Shown: positions 24,180 to 32,546 of the stretch, in pieces | How the letters are laid out: the number at the start of each line of letters is the position of its first letter | How positions within the stretch are numbered: position 1 is the stretch's first letter | NCBI GenBank assembly: GCA_002747455.1 | Contig: PDPG01000019.1 | Coordinates: forward strand, 1-45,344 | Direction: 5' to 3' | From: Pseudomonadota bacterium | Lineage (GTDB): Bacteria; Pseudomonadota; Gammaproteobacteria; Thiotrichales; Thiotrichaceae | Length of the DNA stretch: 45,344 nt | Position numbers and translations under genes: made by a program | Notes under the pieces: model-generated | What the model saw: only the letters and a program-made list of their open reading frames with translations | Database searches by the model: none | Told to the model about the DNA's origin: nothing

Positions 24180-25457
24180 TCAAGCTGGAATACTTTCCAG
24201 GATATTCTGGGCTTCCAGTTGCTGCTGAGTGTTTCCCTCATTCATCACTTCATCAATCATTGCCCGCGCCTCGTCGTAATCACCCGACTCAATATAAGCG
24301 CGCGCCACATCCAGCTTAATGCTCACCTCTAGTGGTGGCTCTTGCTCGATTTCAGCGTTAGGGTCAATGGCCTGGTTGTAATCAACAAATGCCGACGTTG
24401 ATGCTCGTTTTGCTCTCTGGCGTGATGATTTACGCGCTTTGCCACTGAATAATTTCCATAACAAGCCCACCAGCAGAACAAAGCCAAGCAATGGAAGCAG
24501 CCACAGCCAATTCATTTTACCCAGCAAGCCAGTATCAAGTGTGGGGGGCATTTGAGCATCGCTGGTCTTGGAAGCGGCTGTACTAGCCGCGCCTTGGTTG
24601 TTTTTCGCTAAAACATCGGCAGGAGACAAGCCTTGCTCTTTTAGCGCTTCAGCCATGCGTGAGTTTTCCTCCTGCATATCGTTGATACGACGCTCCAGAG
24701 AAATCTCCGCACGCGAGCTTTCCGCTAACTCACTGCGCGCGCCTTGAAGCTGCGCATTCAGGCTTTGGTTTCTATCTTGAAGGTCTTCCAGGAGCTTTGC
24801 AGCCTCACCCGTTAGTTCGCCATTTGCCAGTTTTAATTTCAAGTCTGCGGTTGTATTGCCGAGAGAATCAGAAGAATTTTGTAGATTTCGGATACGTTCC
24901 TCCAGTGATTTTAATTCACTGTCCCGTACCCGCTTTTCTTCCTCCAGTTGCCGCACCAAGTCACTGAGCTTTGAGGTTTCATCCTTTAACGTGCTCAATT
25001 TTTCGGTCTGTTTTTCCTTCTCTTTAATCAGTGCTTCAACCTGATCAGAGCTGGTCAACGTAATGAAAGTAGGGGCAGGCAGGTTTCCTGTACGACCCTT
25101 TCGGAAAAAATAGTTATGCCGACGAAGCAGGTTGCGTGCATCCTTCTCAGAAATGTTTTTGATGTCTGCCGTGGAAGGCAGGCGTAAATCAACACCACCT
25201 AGCATGTAGTTGATGTTGCCACCCTTAAATGCATGTGGGTTGGCGGCAAGAATCGCCACCATAATCTGGTTTTTGGAGACAGGGGCATCAATATAATTCT
25301 TATTCACAATAGTCGTCAGCGTGCCAATAGCCTTGACTGAACGTTCCTGATAATTTTCGGCAAATACGCTGCTGCTGAGTGAGCAGGCTAGACTGAGCGT
25401 CAGGGCGGCGAGTCCAAAGCGTTTGACAGATGGCTGGGGCTTGGTAGTAACTGGCAT
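24180..25457 (-). CDS. fimV: Compact FimV-like polar hub protein
   Basis: FimV/HubP proteins sit in the inner membrane at the cell pole and organise type IV pili and polarity factors. Order in the 425 residues: signal peptide to about 33; a FimV N-terminal periplasmic (LysM-like) domain with QIMVAILAANPHAF, GGNINYMLGGVDLRLPS and a long Lys/Arg-rich end; a coiled coil (about 140-275, KEKQTEKLSTLKDETSKL and so on); one transmembrane helix NWLWLLPLLGFVLLVGLLW; a basic cytoplasmic patch; and the C-terminal FimV TPR-type motif LDVARAYIESGDYDEARAMIDEV. It is about half the length of Pseudomonas FimV and lacks the long acidic cytoplasmic region. The next upstream gene may be functionally linked. Confidence 0.85.
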   Translation of the reverse strand: MPVTTKPQPSVKRFGLAALTLSLACSLSSSVFAENYQERSVKAIGTLTTIVNKNYIDAPVSKNQIMVAILAANPHAFKGGNINYMLGGVDLRLPSTADIKNISEKDARNLLRRHNYFFRKGRTGNLPAPTFITLTSSDQVEALIKEKEKQTEKLSTLKDETSKLSDLVRQLEEEKRVRDSELKSLEERIRNLQNSSDSLGNTTADLKLKLANGELTGEAAKLLEDLQDRNQSLNAQLQGARSELAESSRAEISLERRINDMQEENSRMAEALKEQGLSPADVLAKNNQGAASTAASKTSDAQMPPTLDTGLLGKMNWLWLLPLLGFVLLVGLLWKLFSGKARKSSRQRAKRASTSAFVDYNQAIDPNAEIEQEPPLEVSIKLDVARAYIESGDYDEARAMIDEVMNEGNTQQQLEAQNILESIPA

Positions 25458-25533
25458 GTGAATAGTATCCGGTGCTTGAGTTTTTTCATTGATTCATGGG
25501 GAGCGATGGGTCTTCCCGTTCTGGCTGGAGATC

Positions 25534-26202
25534 TTACCACTCCTTGGTGGATTCCAGAACCTGTTTCCAATGGCTTGAGAGTATGTATTTCTGCTGTTTT
25601 AGGTCGTCAGCAAAGCGAATGAGCTTATCCTTCTGGCGTGTTGCTGCATACAAGCTGAGCATTTCTTCGACCAAGCTAGTTTCGGCTTTGGTTGTGCTGC
25701 GGGTAAACGCATCTTCAAGTTGTGCCTGAGCGGTTTCAATACGACCGTAGGTGATGGCATGACGGCTCTTTTCGAGAAGGCTACCAGTTTGCCTGGGAAG
25801 ATACGGGTCTGGCTCGCCTTCTGAACCCATACAGGTTGTACTCGTTAGCACCGCGCCCGGAAAGCGATAGCAAGGCAGCGTCTTGTCGGAGCCATGCGCC
25901 AGCCACTCATGAAAGTATTCACGGTCATTCTGATCCAGCAATGGCAGCACTAATTTATACATCCGGTTACGCAGAGAGTGGGCGTTTTCGCCGGAGGCAA
26001 TAAATAAATCCTGTAACGCTCCTGACAGGAATTTATTCAGGCCGGACTGTAATGCAAACAGAATCCTCTGGCTGTGTTGCTTGTAGTCTTCAGGCTGCGC
26101 TTTGATACTGAGGTTGAAGTGTCGCCATGTATTGAATAAAGCAGGATTGTTGGCCTCTCTTTGTGAGGTATTGTTATCTGTCATATATTGGGGGGTTGTC
26201 AC
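25534..26202 (-). CDS. Unrecognised 222-residue helical protein next to fimV
   Basis: No confident family. Two in-frame ATGs lie seven codons apart (MTTPQYM). The protein has no signal peptide or membrane segment. Residues about 20-110 are helical with conserved-looking FALQSGLNKFLSGALQDLF and PLLDQNDREYFHEWL. The last 80 residues resemble TPR-type helices seen at FimV C-termini: YGRIETAQAQLEDAFTRS, SLVEEMLSLYAATRQKDKLIRFADDL, then SSHWKQVLEST. It ends 77 bp before fimV on the same strand, so a shared operon and a role with the polar hub are plausible but inferred. Confidence 0.6.
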   Translation of the reverse strand: MTTPQYMTDNNTSQREANNPALFNTWRHFNLSIKAQPEDYKQHSQRILFALQSGLNKFLSGALQDLFIASGENAHSLRNRMYKLVLPLLDQNDREYFHEWLAHGSDKTLPCYRFPGAVLTSTTCMGSEGEPDPYLPRQTGSLLEKSRHAITYGRIETAQAQLEDAFTRSTTKAETSLVEEMLSLYAATRQKDKLIRFADDLKQQKYILSSHWKQVLESTKEW

Positions 26203-26368
26203 AGTCGCATCCTTGTGTAAAGCAGCAGTGGCACATCATCACGTGCATTAGTTTAGCGCATAAGTGATTGAAAACACGGAAAAGGTTTGATTTTTGAGAA
26301 AATTATCCATATCGACGTGCCTTTCCCGTGATTGAGGCGGAGGAAATCCATCGCCGCGCGGCATGGCA

Positions 26369-26884
26369 TCATTTTAGATACATGGCCGCAATCATTTCAA
26401 ACTTTTTCTTGCTGATTGCACCGGTATAAATCGCCAGCACCTCCTGCTTAGGGCTAATTAATACGCTGTATGGCAATGCGCCGTCTGGATTACCATAACG
26501 CGCTGCAATTTTATTACCAGCCTCTTGCCCATAGGTCAGTGGGTAGTTGATTTCTTGTGCTTTAGCAAATGGCGCCACTTCATCTCGTCCTTCAATGCTG
26601 ACACCCACGATTGTGAATTTATCACCGGCATATTTGCTCTGTATGTCAACGAAGTCGGGGACTTCTACACGACAAGGTGGACACCATGATGCCCAGAAGT
26701 TCAGCAGAACAAATTTGCCTTGATAGTCGGATAGTTTAAGTGGCGTTGTCTTGCCAAGTTGCGGCAGGCTGAAGTCAGGCGCCGTTTTTCCCAAAAGTGC
26801 GTCATCAAAGACGGGTGCTCGTCCACGGTCACAGGCGCTCAATGTGAGGCCAAGGGCGAGTAGTAGGTAGGTCATTATTTTCAT
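26369..26884 (-). CDS. TlpA/ResA-like thioredoxin-fold lipoprotein
   Basis: A 171-residue envelope thiol-disulfide protein. Lipobox LSAC places the lipidated Cys at 18, followed by Asp (+2), which in E. coli keeps lipoproteins in the inner membrane. The thioredoxin fold has FWASWCPPC (Cys68, Cys71), VVGVSIEGRDEV, and a cis-proline loop in GALPYSVLIS. Family members reduce apocytochrome c or other periplasmic disulfides, or act in peroxide defence. A link to maturation of the c-type cytochrome in this window is possible, but they are not adjacent. Confidence 0.9.
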   Translation of the reverse strand: MKIMTYLLLALGLTLSACDRGRAPVFDDALLGKTAPDFSLPQLGKTTPLKLSDYQGKFVLLNFWASWCPPCRVEVPDFVDIQSKYAGDKFTIVGVSIEGRDEVAPFAKAQEINYPLTYGQEAGNKIAARYGNPDGALPYSVLISPKQEVLAIYTGAISKKKFEMIAAMYLK

Positions 26885-26953
26885 TATGTGTGTTCCTGCA
26901 AAACTAATGTCTGGTTGTTAGTTAATTTAAACGTAGAGTTTATTTTTTATTGA

Positions 26954-26983
26954 TTGATGCGGTGCAGCATTTCAGTGTAGTAT
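26954..26983 (+). promoter_or_regulatory. Sigma70-type promoter of the terminated leader upstream of sthA
   Basis: -35 TTGATG (26954-26959), 18-bp spacer, -10 TAGTAT (26978-26983) preceded by TG. The predicted start near 26990 lies just before the CU-rich segment and terminator-like structure. Confidence 0.5.
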
Positions 26984-26989
26984 GCGCAC

Positions 26990-27071
26990 CGTAAGATAAT
27001 TTCCTCCTCCTTAACCAATCGGAGGCGGCGGGCTTGAGTCATTTGGCCTCCCGCTTCCCTTTGGTTTTTTT
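26990..27071 (+). ncRNA. Short terminated transcript or attenuator leader upstream of sthA
   Basis: About 80 nt. TTCCTCCTCC is followed by AACCAAT-CGGAGG and, later, CCTCCCG and TTGGTT running into seven Ts (27065-27071). AACCAA (27013-27018) pairs with TTGGTT (27061-27066), and CGGAGG with CCTCC, giving a terminator. Alternatively the 5' CCTCC can pair with GGAGG and undo it. The exposed CCUCCUCCUU also resembles the 16S anti-Shine-Dalgarno. sthA starts 240 bp further on, so this is either a free sRNA or a distant attenuator. Confidence 0.4.
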
Positions 27072-27311
27072 ATGTCTGTTATACTCTCACGCCCTCTCTT
27101 AGGTTGCCACAGGTGCAACGCCATCCTCTAAAGAATATGACGTATTGCGGTGTCTATCATGTCAAATTATGTTTGTCTTACCGTGCTGTAATACTCTGAG
27201 GCCCACTCGGTTGGCCGTGGTGGCATTGCAAATGCTGTTAGACTAACGGTCATATTTTTTGTAAGTTAGTTCGTTCAATCATATCAATTCCTGATGCGGG
27301 AAGGCTTGCTG

Positions 27312-28772
27312 ATGAATGCCAAAGTAGAAAAAAAACCCAAAATGCTCCCTGAGAAAAAGACTTTTAATGTAAGCCCCAGGAGTCGTTATGACTTGGTGGT
27401 TATTGGAAGTGGCCCAGGGGGGCGTCGTGCAGCGATTCAGGGTGCAAAGCTTGGCAAGCGGGTGTTAGTCATTGAGAAAAACCAAAAAATTGGTGGCGTA
27501 TCAGTGCATACGGGGACCATTCCCAGCAAGACCATGCGCGAGACTGTGATGAATTTGTCGGGAATGCGTGAGCGTGAGTTTTATGGTCGGAGTTATCGGG
27601 TAAAGGAGGATATTTCTGCCGAAGATATTCTGGAACGTTTGAATAAAACATTATCGCATGAGGTGGAAATTCAGGAAGCGCAGTTCAATCGCAATCAGGT
27701 TGAAACCATTCATGGTAAGGCCAGCTTTAAAGACCCACACCATGTTCATATCGATATGGAGCACGGCGAGGGCAAGCTTGTTCGTGGTGAGAAAATTATT
27801 ATTGCCGTGGGAACCACGCCTTTTCGTCCGGACGACATTCCATTTAATGGCTCAACCATCATTGATAGTGATGAGCTATTAAGGATGAAGAAGATTCCCA
27901 GCTCCTTATGCGTGATCGGGGCGGGTGTTATCGGTCTGGAATATGCGACAATTTTTAGTGCGTTAGATGTCTCGGTTACGTTGCTGGACCCACGTACTAA
28001 AGTGTTGGGTTTTGTGGATCGTGAAATCATTCAGTACACGATCAATCAGCTACGTGATCGTGGCATGACGTTCCGTTTTGGGCAGAAAGTTGAGCGTATT
28101 GAGCGTGACGAAGCCAGTGGTCACCATTTGTGTTACTTGAACAGTGGCCGGCTGGTTAAGGCAGAAATGGTACTTGTTGCGGCAGGTCGTGCTGGGGCCA
28201 CGCTTGACTTGGGGCTGGAAAATTGTGGTATCGGGGTGGATGAGCGTGGCCGCATTTCGGTCAATGATGATTTCCAGACTTCCGTTGATAATATCTATGC
28301 GGTTGGTGATGTGATCGGCTTCCCAAGCTTGGCCTCGACTTCAATGGAGCAGGGACGTGTGGCGGTTTGTCGTGCCTACCAGCATCCAGTGAATATGACA
28401 TCTGAATACTTCCCATACGGCATTTACGCTGTGCCCGAAATTTCTATGGTGGGTATGACCGAGGAGGATATGCAGAGACGTAACATTCCTTATGAAGTTG
28501 GTATGGCGCGTTTTCGTGAAACGGCACGTGGGCAGATTATGGGGCTTAACTCCGGCCTGATGAAATGTATTTTCTCAATTAAGACCCGTCGCCTATTAGG
28601 TGTGCATATTGTTGGTGAAGGGGCAACGGAGCTGATACATATTGGTCAGGCAGTGATGGCGCATAAGGGGAAGCTGAGCTTCTTTATTGATAATACCTTT
28701 AACTACCCGACCTTGGCAGAGGCTTACAAAATCGCTGCACTGGATGCGTTGAGCAGAATGCCCGCCAAGTAG
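27312..28772 (+). CDS. sthA: Soluble pyridine nucleotide transhydrogenase SthA
   Basis: A cytoplasmic FAD protein that transfers hydride between NADPH and NAD+, balancing the two pools. The 486-residue product starts MNAKVEKKPKM with GGGAAGG 8 nt upstream; an ATG 18 bp earlier is in frame. A 25-residue polar N-extension precedes the FAD motif GSGPGG (32-37). GGVSVHTGTIPSKTMRE is the expected SthA sequence: the redox-active CxxxxC of related lipoamide dehydrogenases is absent. NAD-site GAGVIGLEYATIF, AVGDVIGFPSLASTSMEQGR and C-terminal EGATELIHIGQAVM complete it. Confidence 0.94.
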   Translation: MNAKVEKKPKMLPEKKTFNVSPRSRYDLVVIGSGPGGRRAAIQGAKLGKRVLVIEKNQKIGGVSVHTGTIPSKTMRETVMNLSGMREREFYGRSYRVKEDISAEDILERLNKTLSHEVEIQEAQFNRNQVETIHGKASFKDPHHVHIDMEHGEGKLVRGEKIIIAVGTTPFRPDDIPFNGSTIIDSDELLRMKKIPSSLCVIGAGVIGLEYATIFSALDVSVTLLDPRTKVLGFVDREIIQYTINQLRDRGMTFRFGQKVERIERDEASGHHLCYLNSGRLVKAEMVLVAAGRAGATLDLGLENCGIGVDERGRISVNDDFQTSVDNIYAVGDVIGFPSLASTSMEQGRVAVCRAYQHPVNMTSEYFPYGIYAVPEISMVGMTEEDMQRRNIPYEVGMARFRETARGQIMGLNSGLMKCIFSIKTRRLLGVHIVGEGATELIHIGQAVMAHKGKLSFFIDNTFNYPTLAEAYKIAALDALSRMPAK

Positions 28773-28806
28773 TCAGTGTCACTGATACAACGATCAAACG
28801 TGGCGC

Positions 28807-29559
28807 TTATGCCCTTGTGCCTGAGCAGGCGGGGCAAGTTGGATTTTTTGGCAGGCTCATGCGTCGCCAGCCCAAATGTTGGGCATCCAGCAGTAGTAAT
28901 GTCCCAATTAATGCCGGTCTGCCAAGCAATACATTAATCGCTTCCTGAGCTTGCATCGTGCCAATAATGCCAACCACTGGCGCCAATACCCCTTCTCTTG
29001 AGCAAGTGACACCTTCTATGCCCATATCTGGATAAAGACATTGGTAGCAGGGGCTATTTTTAACCCGTATATCATAAGTGCTGATCTGACCCTCCTGACG
29101 AATTGCTGCGCCTGATACCAGCGGTTTAGCCGCCTGTATGCAGCAGCGGTTTAACGCAAATCGACTGGGGAAATTGTCAGTGCAATCAATAACGACATCA
29201 GCCCGTTGTACTTGCGCAACCAGGTCGTTATCCGACAGCTCATAAGCCAGTGTGGTGACTTGAATGTCTGGGTTTAGTGATTGAACGAATTGCCTGGCAG
29301 AATCAACTTTGAGCTGGCCAATGCTCTTTTCAGTGTGGATGATCTGTCGTTGCAGGTTAGAACGCTCGACAATATCAAAGTCACTCAATACCAGATGCCC
29401 CACACCCGCAGCGGCCAGATACATGGCAACCGGCGAGCCGAGCCCGCCCATGCCGATAATCAGTGCGCGCGAGTGAAGCAGGGTTTGTTGTCCATCTTCC
29501 GTGATTGCTGGTAAACGAATCTGTCGGTCGTAACGGTCTCGTTGTTCGGGTGTCATCAT
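28807..29559 (-). CDS. moeB: Molybdopterin-synthase adenylyltransferase MoeB/ThiF family
   Basis: An E1-like enzyme that adenylates the C-terminal glycine of a small sulfur carrier (MoaD for molybdenum cofactor, or ThiS for thiamin). The 250-residue protein has the Rossmann GMGGLGSP (36-43), RSNLQRQIIHTEKSIGQLKVDSA, VVIDCTDNFPSRFALNRCC, and a zinc site made of CYQCL and C-terminal CPACSG. The segment following CYQC matches MoeB better than the rhodanese-fused forms. MoaD/ThiS partners are not nearby, so substrate choice is uncertain. It converges on sthA. Confidence 0.88.
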   Translation of the reverse strand: MMTPEQRDRYDRQIRLPAITEDGQQTLLHSRALIIGMGGLGSPVAMYLAAAGVGHLVLSDFDIVERSNLQRQIIHTEKSIGQLKVDSARQFVQSLNPDIQVTTLAYELSDNDLVAQVQRADVVIDCTDNFPSRFALNRCCIQAAKPLVSGAAIRQEGQISTYDIRVKNSPCYQCLYPDMGIEGVTCSREGVLAPVVGIIGTMQAQEAINVLLGRPALIGTLLLLDAQHLGWRRMSLPKNPTCPACSGTRA

Positions 29560-29910
29560 TTAGTTATCTTTGGTTCGGTTTGACGTAAAATGAGCTGTGT
29601 CTGTTGGAAAGTAGCAACATAAAGCGTATGGCTTTTGATAACTTGCAACCCTGATGTTCGTCTTTAAGATCGTTGGAATGATGTTAAAACTCGACCTTGC
29701 TCATATGGGCAGGGGCCATTTGGGCGCTACAAACACCCGCTCGTCGCATAGGTTGTTGTATATTTGTTCGTACACGATATTTGGAAAGAAATTTTGTTGC
29801 TTTTTACCAACAGGCATACTAACCTTAGTCACAAGAATTGATTTCTTGACGAGGTTGCGGTTCAGGCAGCTTTTGTAAACCTTAAAGACTCTTTATTGTA
29901 GGTGAATATT
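29560..29910. other. Non-coding region upstream of the porin
   Basis: No gene supported. TTGACG at 29848 lies upstream of the porin with only a weak -10 candidate. The final part carries AGGTGAATATT ahead of the porin ATG. Confidence 0.4.
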
Positions 29911-30786
29911 ATGAAATTGAAAACATTAGCAATCGCTATCGCAATGGGCGCCGTGCCTTTCGCTGCTCAGGCTGATCTGAAAATCGGCGGTGATATCACT
30001 GTTGGTTATTTCAATATGAACGGTACTGCGGGTGAAGTCAGAGAGAATGGCTCTGAGATCAATATTGATGCTTCCCAGAAGGTGGGCGGAACTACTTTCT
30101 ACGGTCATACCGAGTTAGATTTCCAGGGTACTGGTAGCGCTGCTGAGTTTGAGGAAGTTCGTGTAGGTGCAAAAGGCCGTTGGGGTGAGTTCATTCTGGG
30201 TGAGACTGACAATGGCTGTGATGCAACAGATGTTGGTGGCACTGATGAAGTGTGGTTGGCTCATACCCAGGGTGGATGTATGGGATCCGATGAGAATAAT
30301 GTCGTTTACAAGCGTGACTTTAGACGTGCAACCGTAGCGGTTTCTCACAACCCAAATGGTACTGGCAATAATAACCACTACAACGCTATCGGTGTTAAGG
30401 GTAAGTTAGGACCTGTTGCTGCGAGCTTGGGTTATGAGAAAGGTGACGGGATTGGGGCTAATGGTGGAAAGAACATTGCACTGGGTCTGGATGCCGAGTT
30501 CGGTCGTTTCTCTGTAGGTATGCAGGCTAGCCAGTTTGATCCTGATACGGGTAGCAAGCGTGATGCGGCAGGTCTCAACCTTGGTTACAAGGCCGGTGCG
30601 AACTTCTTCTATGGTGGCTTTGGTCGTCATGAGATTACTGGCAGCACTGATAAGGTTAAATCTTGGTCTGTAGGTTACAACCGCTCTGTCGGCAGCAATA
30701 CAACACTTATTGTTGAAGCGGGGAAGGCTAATACGGATACGGAGGATGATGTTTCTTACGCGCTTGGTATGAAGCACGCATTCTAA
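29911..30786 (+). CDS. Gram-negative outer-membrane porin
   Basis: A 291-residue secreted beta-barrel. The signal peptide MKLKTLAIAIAMGAVPFAAQA ends at AQA and the mature protein opens DLKIGGDITVGYFNM, a typical first strand. Alternating hydrophobic residues run through YGHTELDFQG, FEEVRVGAKGRWGEFILGETDNG, and the final Y-A-L-G-M-K-H-A-F strand with terminal Phe, the BAM recognition signal. One Cys pair in the loop (NGCDATDV, QGGCMGSDE) may form a disulfide. It is shorter than classical 16-stranded trimeric porins (about 340-380). Start at ATG 29911; a GTG three codons earlier is less likely. Confidence 0.9.
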   Translation: MKLKTLAIAIAMGAVPFAAQADLKIGGDITVGYFNMNGTAGEVRENGSEINIDASQKVGGTTFYGHTELDFQGTGSAAEFEEVRVGAKGRWGEFILGETDNGCDATDVGGTDEVWLAHTQGGCMGSDENNVVYKRDFRRATVAVSHNPNGTGNNNHYNAIGVKGKLGPVAASLGYEKGDGIGANGGKNIALGLDAEFGRFSVGMQASQFDPDTGSKRDAAGLNLGYKAGANFFYGGFGRHEITGSTDKVKSWSVGYNRSVGSNTTLIVEAGKANTDTEDDVSYALGMKHAF

Positions 30787-30813
30787 TAGCGTTTCTCGAT
30801 ATAAAGCATCAAG

Positions 30814-30840
30814 AGGACGGCTCTGGCCGTCCTTTTTTTC
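30814..30840 (+). terminator. Intrinsic terminator of the porin gene
   Basis: AGGACGGC-TCTG-GCCGTCCT (30814-30833) followed by TTTTTT. A perfect 8-bp stem, 27 bp after the porin stop. Confidence 0.92.
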
Positions 30841-30855
30841 ATCCTGCTAAAAGAA

Positions 30856-32340
30856 TTAGAGCAAGGTTCTTTTAACTGCCTTATCCCACCCCGCCAATAG
30901 CGCTTCACGCGCCGCATCACTGATTTCTGGTTCAAAGCTGGCTTCGCAATGCCAGTAGCTGACTAAATCGTTTAGTGAGCTAAAGATTCCAACTTGTAGT
31001 CCGGCAAGAAAAGCAGCACCAAGTGCGGTGGTTTCTGTTACTACTGGCCGCTGTACCCGAATGCCCAAGGTATTGGCGAGTTGTTGGACTAACCAGCTAT
31101 TGTTCACCATGCCGCCATCAACCCGCAGAATGCTTGGGTTCACACCATCCTCATCCATTGCCTTAAACAAATCATTCGTTTGGTAGCAAACAGACTCCAA
31201 TGTTGCCCTCACTATTTCGGCAGGCCCGGTATCACGGGTTAGTCCATAAAGTGAGCCGCGTGCTTCCGCATTCCAGTAGGGTGCGCCTAATCCGGTGAAG
31301 GCTGGCACTAAATAAACACCTTGGTTGCCGTCCAGACTTGCCGCCATTGCTTCACTATCAGTTGCTGACTTGAGAATACCCAGTCCATCGCGTAGCCACT
31401 GAATTGCTGTACCCGCATTGAAGATCGAACCCTCGATAGCATAAGTGGTTTCACCGTTTAAGCGGTAAGCGATTGTGGTCAATAAGCGATGCTCAGAGCG
31501 AACTGCTTCGTCACCCGTATTGACCAGTACGAAACAGCCCGTACCGTAAGTACTCTTAATCATGCCCGGTTCAAAACAAGCCTGCCCGATGGCTGCGGCT
31601 TGTTGGTCACCTGCAATGCCACCGATCTGGATGGACTCGCCAAACAGTTTTGGATCTGTCATCCCAAAGTCACTGGCACAGTCACGCACATCGGGGAGGA
31701 TTTCTGAGGGTATATTAAACAGCTCTAGCAGCTCCTCATCCCACTGCTGATCGTGGATGTTATAAAGCAGGGTTCGTGATGCATTGGTTACATCGGTAGC
31801 ATGTACCCGACCGCCCGTGAGATGCCAAAGCAGGAAGCTGTCGATGGTGCCGAATGCCAGTTCATTGTTTTTGGCACGATTACGGAGTGCCGGTTCATTG
31901 TCCAGAATCCAGCCAATCTTTGTCGCTGAAAAATAAGGGTCTAGCAGTAGCCCCGTTTTTCCAGTGACCATATCTTCATACCCCTGCTGTCGAAGTGAGC
32001 GACATTGTTTGGCCGTGCGGCGATCTTGCCAGACAATCGCGTTGTACACGGCTTTTCCGGTTTGCTTATCCCAAATAATGCTGGTTTCGCGTTGGTTGGT
32101 AATGCCAATTCCTGCAATCTTCCCACCGAGTGAGCGGCTTTCTTCAATCGCTTTTTTGCAAGTGCTGAGCACAGTATTCCAGATTTCATTGGGGTCATGC
32201 TCCACCCAGCCATTTTTTGGAAAGATTTGCGTAAATTCAGTCTGCGCGGTAAACAGTGGTTGCCCTTTGTCATCAAATAACATAGCGCGCGTGCTGGTTG
32301 TGCCTTGATCAATAGCTAACAAATGTTGTGATGCGGGCAT
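30856..32340 (-). CDS. glpK: Glycerol kinase
   Basis: Phosphorylates glycerol to sn-glycerol 3-phosphate. The 494-residue FGGY kinase shows [15 protein letters not shown] at the start, [45 protein letters not shown]-type loop [48 protein letters not shown] and [21 protein letters not shown]. No glpF or glpD is adjacent and no repressor site was recognised. Confidence 0.96.
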   Translation of the reverse strand: MPASQHLLAIDQGTTSTRAMLFDDKGQPLFTAQTEFTQIFPKNGWVEHDPNEIWNTVLSTCKKAIEESRSLGGKIAGIGITNQRETSIIWDKQTGKAVYNAIVWQDRRTAKQCRSLRQQGYEDMVTGKTGLLLDPYFSATKIGWILDNEPALRNRAKNNELAFGTIDSFLLWHLTGGRVHATDVTNASRTLLYNIHDQQWDEELLELFNIPSEILPDVRDCASDFGMTDPKLFGESIQIGGIAGDQQAAAIGQACFEPGMIKSTYGTGCFVLVNTGDEAVRSEHRLLTTIAYRLNGETTYAIEGSIFNAGTAIQWLRDGLGILKSATDSEAMAASLDGNQGVYLVPAFTGLGAPYWNAEARGSLYGLTRDTGPAEIVRATLESVCYQTNDLFKAMDEDGVNPSILRVDGGMVNNSWLVQQLANTLGIRVQRPVVTETTALGAAFLAGLQVGIFSSLNDLVSYWHCEASFEPEISDAAREALLAGWDKAVKRTLL

Positions 32341-32546
32341 GATGATTCCTCTAAATTCAATTATTTACTGTCGTTCTATACTAACTAAGCACAGGTACTC
32401 ACTCAAGCGAATATAAAATCCACAGCGTCACCGCTTGTCTTGTGAATGCCACCCCCTGAGAAAGCATCGTTGAGGTGTTATTTCCGATCTTTGCTACTTT
32501 CGATGTATCCAAAACAACGTTAGATCATCGGAAATAAAGGCGAATA

